NCBI RefSeq assembly: GCF_040892595.1 | Contig: NZ_JBFRYB010000002.1 | Coordinates: 62,001 to 126,000 of the forward strand | From: Zhongshania sp. R06B22 | Lineage (GTDB): Bacteria; Pseudomonadota; Gammaproteobacteria; Pseudomonadales; Spongiibacteraceae | Length of the DNA stretch: 64,000 bases | Reading direction: 5' to 3' | Shown here: one piece after another, positions 56,733-64,000 of the stretch | How positions within the stretch are numbered: position 1 is the first letter of the stretch | Layout of the letters: every line of letters begins with the position of its first letter | Notes under the pieces: model-generated | Told to the model about the DNA's origin: nothing | Databases searched by the model: none | Seen by the model: only the letters and a program-made list of their open reading frames with translations | Translations under genes and position numbers: made by a program

Positions 56733-57407
56733 TATTTTTTATTGCGGTATTTTAAATGCATAAAGACAAGCAATCGGTTCCCCATAACCGGCGCTGCTGT
56801 AAGGCCACACATTGCAGTTAGTGTAAAATGCATATATTTCCGGCAAACAGTGCCGATCACGCGACACCAAATTATAATGTCAAAAAGATAAATTCGGTAA
56901 ACCTCGTCAGAATAAGCCAGAAAACCAAAAGCGCAATGTGGATACTCCGAGCGAATTTAATTTTGATTCATAGGGCATCATCTGCGCCTGCCCTGCGGGC
57001 GATAAAATTAGTCTCCGCTGCGGTCGACCGCGCGAGATCAAACCCAAAGATCTACTTCTAAGGCTAGCTTCTGCGACGCAGAGTTTGTGCAATAAAAGAT
57101 GAATGTTTACAAAACTTCTGAGCGACAGATCACCGAAAAGGTGCGGGGAGGAAGTATCATTTTTACTAGAGCATAAATGCAAACGAAATTACACTAAGCA
57201 GATCACGTAGCGAGTCGACGGTGACAAAGCTATGCAGGTATTCCGTCACCGTGTTTCAGCTCTGGAGCAGGTAGATACGAAATGGAAGCTCTACGGTGTG
57301 GTGCATAACAGTGAAGAGCTGATGAATATCCGATAATATCGCCTTAGGTGAATCAGATTTAGCGATTAGATGCTGCAATAAAAAAATAATATACAGGCGA
57401 TGAAAAT

Positions 57408-58487
57408 ATGAAAATCTTTCTTTACTCGGTAGGTTTAATTGCGGTTGCGCTAGCGGCAGTCGTAACGACTGTGCAGATCCCCTCCGTGCAAGGAATTCTT
57501 TTGGAGCGGGAAGTTGCGCAGCGAGCATCTAACATTCCAGAGGATCTTTTTGTTGATGATGCTGTGCGGGTCACGCTTTGTGGTAGTGCCGCGCCTATGC
57601 CGGTTCGAGATCGAGCGGCTGCTTGTGTGATGGTGATTGCGGGGGGGAAGTACTACATTGTTGATACCGGAAACCGCAGCACCAATAACCTTGCGCTCTG
57701 GAGGATTCCGTCTGCGAGAGTGGGGGCCGTACTATTAACCCATTTTCATTCCGATCATATCGGAGACCTTGGTGAGTTCAATATGACGACCTGGGCCCAA
57801 GGCCGCCCCGGCCCTTTAACCGTGTACGGACCCAAAGGCGTTGAACAGGTGGTCGAAGGATTCACTCGAGCATATGCCTTGGATAGTCTCTATCGAACAG
57901 CACACCACGGCAAGGAGATTTTAGATCCTGCAGTAGGAAAAATGGTAGCTAGAGAGCTTACCTTGGATGGCGATTCTGCGGTCGTCTTAGAAGATGGCGA
58001 TCTAAAAGTGCAGATGTTTCGCGTCAATCATTCGCCAATTGAACCTGCTGTCGGATACCGTTTTGACTATAAGGGGCGATCTGTCGTGGTCAGCGGCGAT
58101 ACGACGAAAGTCGAAACGACCATAAAGTTTTCTCAGAACGCTGACGTGCTGATCCACGAGGGTCTGGCTAGACATATTGTGAAACGGATGGAAAAGCATT
58201 TTGCTTCAAAAGGGGATAAGCGTTTAGAAAAGATTATGTTGGATATAGAGGATTACCATACATCCCCGATTGAGGCGGCCGAAGTGGCAAATGAAGCCAA
58301 TGTCAAAGAGCTGGTTTTGTACCACCTTGTTCCGGCTCCGCCGCACGCTCTGGCAGAATGGTTCTTTATGCGCGGTGTGAAAGACATTCGCTCGGCTGGG
58401 GTCACTCTGGGGTACGATGGCTTAACACTTGTGTTGCCCGTAGGCTCTAATGAAATACGCCAGCTAAATCTTGATGCAAGGTACTAA
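57408..58487 (+). CDS. Metallo-beta-lactamase-fold hydrolase, membrane-anchored or exported
   Basis: 359 residues. N-terminal hydrophobic segment (about 4-22) acts as signal anchor or signal peptide. MBL motif THFHSDHIGD (about 112-121), later VNHSP, SGDTTK and a C-terminal YHLVPAP giving the remaining metal ligands; layout is RNase Z/arylsulfatase-like. Likely a Zn hydrolase of a lipid or ester in the periplasm (inference). Monocistronic. Immediately downstream lies an SDR relic. Confidence 0.85.
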   Translation: MKIFLYSVGLIAVALAAVVTTVQIPSVQGILLEREVAQRASNIPEDLFVDDAVRVTLCGSAAPMPVRDRAAACVMVIAGGKYYIVDTGNRSTNNLALWRIPSARVGAVLLTHFHSDHIGDLGEFNMTTWAQGRPGPLTVYGPKGVEQVVEGFTRAYALDSLYRTAHHGKEILDPAVGKMVARELTLDGDSAVVLEDGDLKVQMFRVNHSPIEPAVGYRFDYKGRSVVVSGDTTKVETTIKFSQNADVLIHEGLARHIVKRMEKHFASKGDKRLEKIMLDIEDYHTSPIEAAEVANEANVKELVLYHLVPAPPHALAEWFFMRGVKDIRSAGVTLGYDGLTLVLPVGSNEIRQLNLDARY

Positions 58488-58551
58488 ATAGACGGATTTA
58501 CTTTTATCTGTATCTGCTTTGTGTGAATTCTTGCACCTAGGCCTTATCTAA

Positions 58552-58752
58552 ATTGCGCTTATTGGTAAAGCTTTGGCGCAGGTGGCAATTCAAGATGGTA
58601 AGTCGCTGCGGAGCAGCCTTGAAGATAACAAGCCGATGGGGCAAATGGATGAACCGTGAGAAATTTCCAATGCGTGCTTGCTTTGGGTGTCAAATTACTT
58701 TGCCGTTGTGGCGGACTCTGAAGCTGTCATTGACGGCGGCTACGCGGGGTAA
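58552..58752 (+). pseudogene. C-terminal relic of a FabG-type SDR
   Basis: The frame from 58552 reads IGKALAQVAIQDGKSLRSSL, then NKPMGQMDEP, a TGA stop at 58657-58659, EISNAC...NYFAVVADSEAVIDGGYAG and TAA at 58750. This is the well-known SDR ending (NPMGRMGEPEEIA..., then G-x-xxVDGGY). The N-terminal two thirds are missing and upstream frames are closed by a stop at 58549. It is a relic on the same strand as the MBL gene. Confidence 0.75.
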
Positions 58753-58781
58753 TAAAGAAAAGGCTAACCCGATCTAGTCAT

Positions 58782-59108
58782 TTAAGGGATGCGGATTTGA
58801 TGTTTCTCGGCAAATTCAGCCGCGTTTTTCATGCTGCCAAACGAGTTCAATAGCATTTCCGAGGCACGGTCTTTGACTTCTTTTTCTTCGCTGGAAGTTA
58901 GTAAATTAATCCATGTGCGAACGAGTGCTACAGGAGGTTCTCTTTTTACTGCCACGGGTGATCCTGATGTTGAATTTCTGCGCCGGGGTAAGGCGTTATG
59001 AATTTGCTTGGCATAAATAGGATATGCACCAAAAGTCTGGGGCTCATTATATGACAAACCTAGCCCCTTTGGATATTCAGAAAATTCGGTTCTCGAATTT
59101 CCCCTCAA
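58782..59108 (-). CDS. Doubtful small hypothetical protein
   Basis: Open frame of 108 residues with a TTG start and no strong ribosome site. The last 30 residues (EVKDRASEMLLN...AEFAEKHQIRIP) look protein-like and helical. It may be a gene fragment rather than a gene. No family recognised. Confidence 0.25.
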   Translation of the reverse strand: MRGNSRTEFSEYPKGLGLSYNEPQTFGAYPIYAKQIHNALPRRRNSTSGSPVAVKREPPVALVRTWINLLTSSEEKEVKDRASEMLLNSFGSMKNAAEFAEKHQIRIP

Positions 59109-59291
59109 AGCCAGTGTTGCCTAGGCCTTCCCAATCATTTCGGATAGACATACCGAGCATTAATAAAAGCAAGGGTATCACTGCCAAATGGCCTATAGAA
59201 ATTTTAATCTAGCGTGTTGTTTTGTATTCCATGTTAACCCGCCATTTACCCGGAAAAGTAGCTTGTTATTATCTTACGTAAGTGAGCTGCT

Positions 59292-59319
59292 TGCCCCATC
59301 TGAGTCTTGAGATGGGGCA
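59292..59319 (-). terminator. Hairpin downstream of methyltransferase
   Basis: Perfect ten-base arms TGCCCCATCT (59292-59301) and AGATGGGGCA (59310-59319), 8-nt loop, about 95 nt beyond the minus-strand stop; no T run. Confidence 0.55.
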
Positions 59320-59413
59320 TACCATTCTGCAAATATTGGCGATAAGTGGTTTAAATTTCAGCGCAATTAAACAGGCCCCAACTTTGCAATTTACCACGTC
59401 AATTAGTCTGTTT

Positions 59414-60436
59414 TTAATCTGCCAATTGACCTGGTGTTAACAGGTAATGACCAACAAACCATTCTTGTCCGCCGCGATATGCAAACAGTTCTGAGCAGGC
59501 CAGTATGAACATGCGCCAGCGCTGATACTGCACTTTAGGATTTGGTGCATCTTCTAAAATATCGAGCGCCTGAGCTTTGTTGTCGTCCAACTTTTCTAGC
59601 CACGCTTCAAGAGTCTTAGAGTAATGTTCGCCATTAACGCGCCAACTATCGACCATGCGCATATGCTCGGAGAAATGCATCAATGTATCGAATGCAGGCA
59701 TTTGCCCGCCGCTAAAAAAGTTATCTGTCATCCAGCCGCCGTCAAAAGGATAATGCAGGTAGGCGTGGCAGAATATATGCACAAACATGAGGCCGTTTGG
59801 CTCTAGCCATTGCGATACGTTGGCAAGCAGATCCCGGTAGTTGCGGACGTGCTCCAACATCTCAACCGTGATAACACGATCAAAGCGAGTATTGAGGGTA
59901 AGATCCCCGACGTTACAGGTAATGACTTCTACATTACTTAAACCGCGTTTCTTCGCCTCCCCTTTTATGAATAACCGCTGGCCCGCTGAATTGGATACGG
60001 CGGTGAATCTAGACCTGGGGTAGCGTGCAGCAGCCCACAGGGTGAAGCTACCCCAGCCGCATCCTAGATCGAGAATCTGTTGACCATCGGCTAGCTGTGC
60101 GCGCTCAGCGTAAATCTCCAGCATCGCGTGTTCTGCGTCTGCTAGGCTGCTGCATTGCTCATCCCACCAGCAGCTACTGTACTTCAGGCAGGGCCCGAGC
60201 ATGAGTTCAAAAAGCGCGGCGGGCACTTCGTAGTGCTGTTCGTTCGCGTCGGTGGTATTGATGGCTATTTCTGAATGGCGCAACTCATCTCGAAATTGCC
60301 TACGACGAGCTTCATTGCTATTCAAATCATCACTGGCTTCCTGCACTAAACGATCTGCAAGTTCTCTACGAATCCCGCGCCGGAGCAGCATATCTGGTAC
60401 CAAACCACGTTCGGCAAGTTCTATTGGGTCTATCAT
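59414..60436 (-). CDS. SAM-dependent methyltransferase, cyclopropane-fatty-acid-synthase-like
   Basis: 340 residues. SAM motif ILDLGCGWGSFTLWAA (about 121-136), N-terminal HYEVPAALFELMLGP and KYSSCWW, VEMLEHVRNY, HIFCHAYLHYPFD. These are CFA-synthase-fold features; the length and NYxDLLxxxSxWL pattern are also found in N- and C-methyltransferases of the coclaurine type. Could modify unsaturated lipids. ATG at 60436 has AGGAG 7 nt upstream. Divergent from TonB receptor 5. Confidence 0.85.
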   Translation of the reverse strand: MIDPIELAERGLVPDMLLRRGIRRELADRLVQEASDDLNSNEARRRQFRDELRHSEIAINTTDANEQHYEVPAALFELMLGPCLKYSSCWWDEQCSSLADAEHAMLEIYAERAQLADGQQILDLGCGWGSFTLWAAARYPRSRFTAVSNSAGQRLFIKGEAKKRGLSNVEVITCNVGDLTLNTRFDRVITVEMLEHVRNYRDLLANVSQWLEPNGLMFVHIFCHAYLHYPFDGGWMTDNFFSGGQMPAFDTLMHFSEHMRMVDSWRVNGEHYSKTLEAWLEKLDDNKAQALDILEDAPNPKVQYQRWRMFILACSELFAYRGGQEWFVGHYLLTPGQLAD

Positions 60437-60854
60437 GGCTAACTCCTTGACTGAGAGATTATTACTATAGTCGGACTACGAAACCATCAGGAATACGGAT
60501 CTTTATCAGTATATATTTTTAATAAAAAAGAGCCGCTAAGCGGGCCTTTCAATGCTAACTATCGGGATGGTGAAACGTAGTGTTGTCTGTGACTGCAGTG
60601 GAGTTTCTTGCAGCTAGGGCTTTGATATGAATCATTGGGCTCGCTCGATTAGGCCCATTCGTTGCCCTCTGCGCTAATAAGTGTGCAAATACCCATAAAT
60701 TGTCGGGTACATCCATATTACCCCCCCCACCCCCCCCTTCACTGGGGGGGGAATATGTTTGGCGATCTTTATAGATTAGATTGGCAAAAAAGATTAACTG
60801 CCTAGTAGGTAGAAAAATAATAAATAAAAAGACTTCAAGGGAGTGGGGCAGGAC
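60437..60854. promoter_or_regulatory. Divergent region with poly-C/poly-G hairpin
   Basis: C8 (60721-60728), A, C9 (60730-60738), then TTCACT and G8 (60745-60752): the second C tract and the G tract form an 8-base stem with a 6-nt loop, 102 nt before the receptor start. A separate small stem (AGCCGC/GCGGGC) with flanking A and T runs lies at about 60529-60548. No gene. Confidence 0.75.
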
Positions 60855-63173
60855 ATGAGTTCGGCTAAAACGTCAGTCAAAAGAAAATGTAAAAAGGTCT
60901 TTGCCGTCGGCGAAGTCCCTTCTCTATTTATGTTGCTGGTTCTGTGTGGCCCCGTGGCGAATGCCCAAGAAAGGCAGGAAAAAGCGAGTCGTCAGCTGGA
61001 GGAAGTGACCGTCACAGCTCGTCGCCGTAGCGAAAGTCTACAGGATGTTCCAACGATGGTTACAGCCATGAGTAACGAGGATCTGCAAAAATACGGTATC
61101 AGCAGTGTGGAAGACCTGGAAATCACCACGCCGGGATTGTTATATGCGGACGCTGTCGGCTATGCAATGCCCTATATACGCGGGGTTGGTAGTAATTCTT
61201 TTTCGCCCGCGGTCGATCCTACCGTGGGCACGTTTCTTGACGGTTTTTATAGTCCCTCCACGGTGGGCGCTCTGCAATATATTGGTGATGTAGAGAGCAT
61301 ACAGGTGCTAAAAGGGCCTCAGGGTACGCTTTTTGGTCGTAATACGACTGCTGGGGCTATCGTTATTAACACCAAGAAGCCGGCCGAAGCTCTCGAGGGA
61401 AGTATTCAATTTGGTATGGGTACACGCAATAAAGAGTCTTTAAGCGCTTATCTTTCAGGACCTTTGTTTTCAGATTATGTCGGATTTTCGGTCAGTGCCT
61501 ACACAGATAGTGTAGATACTCACTACACCAGTACGTTTCCAAATAGACAGTTTGAGTTTGCTCCGGAAGAGCGCGAGGGTATTCGTGTAAAACTCCGATT
61601 TGACCCTACAGATTGGTTGAGTCTTGATCTCTCGTATACAGAATCTGACTCACAGGGCAGTAAGGGTATTGTTGTCCAGTTGGAGAAAACCGGCCTGGTT
61701 AATGCGACTTCATTAGCTGCTAGATCACCAGATCGGCCGCGCCATACTGCACAGAACGTAGATGGCTTTACCTCTATGGAAAGTGAATCGCTAACCGGTA
61801 AACTCACGTTTATTAGTGACAGCATTGAAGCATGGGCGTTAGCTGGATATACGGATGTCGTCGGTGGCACCTTGGGTGATTTAGATGGCTCAGAAAATGA
61901 CCTTTTGAAATATTCTTATAATAAAGAGAACGATGAATACTTTTCTGATATCGATTCCTTGGAGATGCAAATTTCCTCAACTAATGATTGGAATTTGTTT
62001 GGCCTTTCCTACAACTGGCTGCTAGGTGCTTATACAGGAGATGCGTCCGCTGGGTGGGATCCGCTGGTGTTTGAAATTGGAGCGGATGTTGCTGCATCTA
62101 TCTTGCCACCTCTTCCGCTAAGTGGCGGAGTTAAAGAATCTGTAGCAGGTATCGTCGATACTGATGCGGACGCTTTTTTTGCAAACTTTTCTATTGAATT
62201 GACCGAGTGGATGGCATTGGACTTGGGTGTTCGGCGTTCCGAGGAAACTCGAAAAATAGCAAAAAACAAGGCTCAGCTAACTACATCTGTTGACCTTGGT
62301 CTCGTCGACCTTGGGTTCATAACGGAGCAGGTCCCGGTTGTTGTGAGGGATATAAGTGGGCCAGAATTAGTATTTGAAGATACCTCATACCTTGTTGGTG
62401 TGAACTTCTTTCCCAGCGACATTGGTATGTTCTATGCGAAATTTGTACAAGGTTTTAAGTCGGGTACCTGGAATGTGACCGCGCTATTGACCGCGCCAGA
62501 TGCGGTTGATCCTGAAGAAGTCGATTCCTATGAAGTCGGTTTCAAAGGCGAGTTTTTCGATCGATCGCTGCGTCTCAATACTGCGGCCTTTCGTTATGAC
62601 TATCGGGGCTTGCAAAATTATCAAGTAGAAATAGCCAGCAGCGGTACTGTATTGGTTAAATCGATTGATGAGGCGGAGATAAATGGTGCTGAGTTTGATC
62701 TTACGTACATGCCCCCGATAGACGGTTTGCAGATCATTTTGAATGGCTCTTATATTAATACCGAGATTACCGAATGGCCAGATGCACCGTGTTATGACGA
62801 AGTCACATACTTGAGTTCTGGCGGCTGCGATTTCTCAGGAAATGAGTTGGGCGGTGCGCCTAAATATAGTGCTAGCCTAGATATTAATTATCAATTCAGT
62901 TTGTTCAATGACGAGTTTCAGATTGGCGCAAATTATTACGAAAACGGCGGTTTCTTTTTCGACGTCCAGAATTTAGTTGAACAAGAGAAATACGGAATTT
63001 TCGGTGTTCGCGCTTCGTGGATAAGAGATGAGTGGGGAACGACTGTATCGATCTCAGGAAAAAATATCACATCTGAAGACTATCGCGATTTTGGTATCGT
63101 CTTCGAGGCTGGAGAAGTTGTTCGTTACGCGCCGGCCGCAGAGTGGAATGCTTCGCTTAAGTGGGAATTTTAA
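60855..63173 (+). CDS. TonB-dependent outer-membrane receptor (5)
   Basis: 772 residues from the ATG at 60855 (AAGGGAG 11 nt upstream; a GTG at 60843 is possible). Signal segment rich in Leu to about VANAQ; TonB box EEVTVTARRRSESLQDVP; plug with YIRGVGSNSF, VESIQVLKGPQGTLFGRNTTAGAI; barrel ending ASLKWEF. Related to receptors 3 and 4 in the plug (DP-V-TFLDG-Y pattern) but lacks their vicinal Cys. Divergent from the methyltransferase. Ligand unknown. Confidence 0.92.
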   Translation: MSSAKTSVKRKCKKVFAVGEVPSLFMLLVLCGPVANAQERQEKASRQLEEVTVTARRRSESLQDVPTMVTAMSNEDLQKYGISSVEDLEITTPGLLYADAVGYAMPYIRGVGSNSFSPAVDPTVGTFLDGFYSPSTVGALQYIGDVESIQVLKGPQGTLFGRNTTAGAIVINTKKPAEALEGSIQFGMGTRNKESLSAYLSGPLFSDYVGFSVSAYTDSVDTHYTSTFPNRQFEFAPEEREGIRVKLRFDPTDWLSLDLSYTESDSQGSKGIVVQLEKTGLVNATSLAARSPDRPRHTAQNVDGFTSMESESLTGKLTFISDSIEAWALAGYTDVVGGTLGDLDGSENDLLKYSYNKENDEYFSDIDSLEMQISSTNDWNLFGLSYNWLLGAYTGDASAGWDPLVFEIGADVAASILPPLPLSGGVKESVAGIVDTDADAFFANFSIELTEWMALDLGVRRSEETRKIAKNKAQLTTSVDLGLVDLGFITEQVPVVVRDISGPELVFEDTSYLVGVNFFPSDIGMFYAKFVQGFKSGTWNVTALLTAPDAVDPEEVDSYEVGFKGEFFDRSLRLNTAAFRYDYRGLQNYQVEIASSGTVLVKSIDEAEINGAEFDLTYMPPIDGLQIILNGSYINTEITEWPDAPCYDEVTYLSSGGCDFSGNELGGAPKYSASLDINYQFSLFNDEFQIGANYYENGGFFFDVQNLVEQEKYGIFGVRASWIRDEWGTTVSISGKNITSEDYRDFGIVFEAGEVVRYAPAAEWNASLKWEF

Positions 63174-63748
63174 TAATTTTAAGTTATCTGGTGATTTGGT
63201 GTGCTTCGCCTGATTTTTAAAGGCGAAATTGTCGGTATTTTTTCGAAGAATAAATTGAGCAGGCGGACTCGAACTTGCAAGCTTCGGGTTTTTAGAAATC
63301 CTGTTGACTCATGAAATGTTATTTTATCCGTATTGCATTCCGAGGCGACTCTTGCTTATGAGATATAAAGGTATTTTAAATAATATTAGGGTCTCACAAA
63401 GCTCCGCCAATCATCCTGTGGCTGCATCTCAAGCGATGTATTTCTTGGGTTAGATAGGAAGTTCTTATAAGGCGTGGCGCAGTTCGTTAGTTCGATGGGT
63501 TGTCGATGCTGTCGAAGGACATAGCGGGCTTTGCAAAAAAACTGGACTTTGACGGACAGAGACCTGCCTTTAACGAAAGCTATCTTTTGTAGACATAGCG
63601 ATTCGACCTTTTAGAAGTGATGCGTGTTGCAGCCGGGAGGGCAAAAGATGGCGGTAGATTAAACAAAGTTATCTGGATTTTTAGGATGCTGCTTTAAGCC
63701 CCTTTGAGGCTTAAGGGCAAAGATATTTCGAGTGGGGGAGGAGAGGTG
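63174..63748. other. Gene-free stretch with palindrome
   Basis: No gene seen. TTAAGCC (63694-63700) with GGCTTAA (63708-63714) forms a palindrome 35 nt before the next start and could be an operator or leader hairpin. The ribosome site GGGGGAGGAGAGG lies directly before the ATG. Confidence 0.45.
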
Positions 63749-64000
63749 ATGATAGTAGCGAGGCGAATCGCTGGACTGGCGCTTTTAGTGTTTACAGCTG
63801 CTGGTTTCGAGGCTGTGGCCGAAGACCGGGCGTCCGCTGATCCCAAGCCCGATGGGCGATCGCAAAACCCTATTTCTGCACTAACGGGTGATCTCGCTGC
63901 CTCTAAGCTTAGCCCAAAGAATCGACTGCTTGAGGAAGTCGTCGTTACGGCACAAAAGCGCAAGGAGTCGCCGCAGGATGTGCCAATCTCACTTCAGGCA
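63749..64000 (+). CDS. TonB-dependent outer-membrane receptor (6), N-terminal part
   Basis: 84 codons to the window edge, 3' end missing. Signal peptide MIVARRIAGLALLVFTAAG to about AVA, a linker, then the TonB box EEVVVTAQKRKESPQDVPIS that matches receptors 3 and 4 closely. ATG chosen 2 nt after GAGGAGAGG; the GTG 3 nt earlier is an alternative. Tandem with receptor 5. Confidence 0.85.
   Translation, partial: MIVARRIAGLALLVFTAAGFEAVAEDRASADPKPDGRSQNPISALTGDLAASKLSPKNRLLEEVVVTAQKRKESPQDVPISLQA

Noticed and set aside
57211..57336. 41-codon protein-like frame before the MBL gene
   Set aside because: Too short, closed upstream by a stop, no family recognised; mentioned only as a possible relic.
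1..64000. CRISPR array, insertion sequence or prophage
   Set aside because: No regularly spaced repeats, no transposase, integrase or phage genes seen on either strand.

Overview
The window looks like a chromosomal stretch of an aerobic marine gammaproteobacterium that lives on lipids, hydrocarbons or terpenoids. I infer this from moderate GC, six TonB-dependent receptors in 64 kb, a CYP153-type P450 and repeated beta-oxidation genes. Something in the Spongiibacteraceae/Zhongshania neighbourhood would fit, but that is an inference from gene content, not a measured placement. No rRNA, tRNA, CRISPR array, phage or insertion sequence was recognised.

Layout. 1-7.5 kb: the end of a haloalkane dehalogenase, a ferredoxin/CYP153 pair, an AraC regulator, and a divergent TonB receptor followed by an odd small secreted protein behind an intrinsic terminator. 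7.5-18.3 kb: AraC regulator divergent from a carotenoid-hydroxylase-like desaturase; a leftward unit of tandem-HxlR regulator, DUF1295 membrane protein and TonB receptor; and, divergent from it, a carotenoid oxygenase followed by two thiolases. 18.3-36.8 kb: a long beta-oxidation region with aldehyde dehydrogenase, two acyl-CoA ligases, two acyl-CoA dehydrogenases, a MalT-like LuxR regulator, an SCP-x-type thiolase, an SDR and a START-domain protein. 38-43.5 kb: two tandem, strongly similar TonB receptors. 44-56 kb: two converging Baeyer-Villiger-type modules. The right-pointing one is PF10118 hydrolase, SDR, alpha/beta hydrolase, BVMO, DUF445 and SRPBCC. The left-pointing one is alpha/beta hydrolase, BVMO and a decayed SDR. 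Two AraC regulators lie beyond it. 56-64 kb: a small lipoprotein, a metallo-beta-lactamase-fold enzyme, an SDR relic, a CFA-synthase-like methyltransferase, a TonB receptor, and the start of a sixth receptor cut by the window edge.

Working together (inference): outer-membrane receptors import bulky hydrophobic molecules. Oxygenases (CYP153, carotenoid oxygenase, BVMOs) and hydrolases open or functionalise them. Aldehyde dehydrogenase and acyl-CoA ligases make CoA thioesters, and the dehydrogenases, SDRs and thiolases shorten them. The most interesting candidates are (i) the carotenoid/apocarotenoid-like uptake and cleavage locus with a duplicated HxlR regulator carrying two His/Cys clusters, (ii) the mymA-like BVMO modules, and (iii) long intergenic poly-C tracts, two of them in hairpins, ahead of receptor and beta-oxidation genes.
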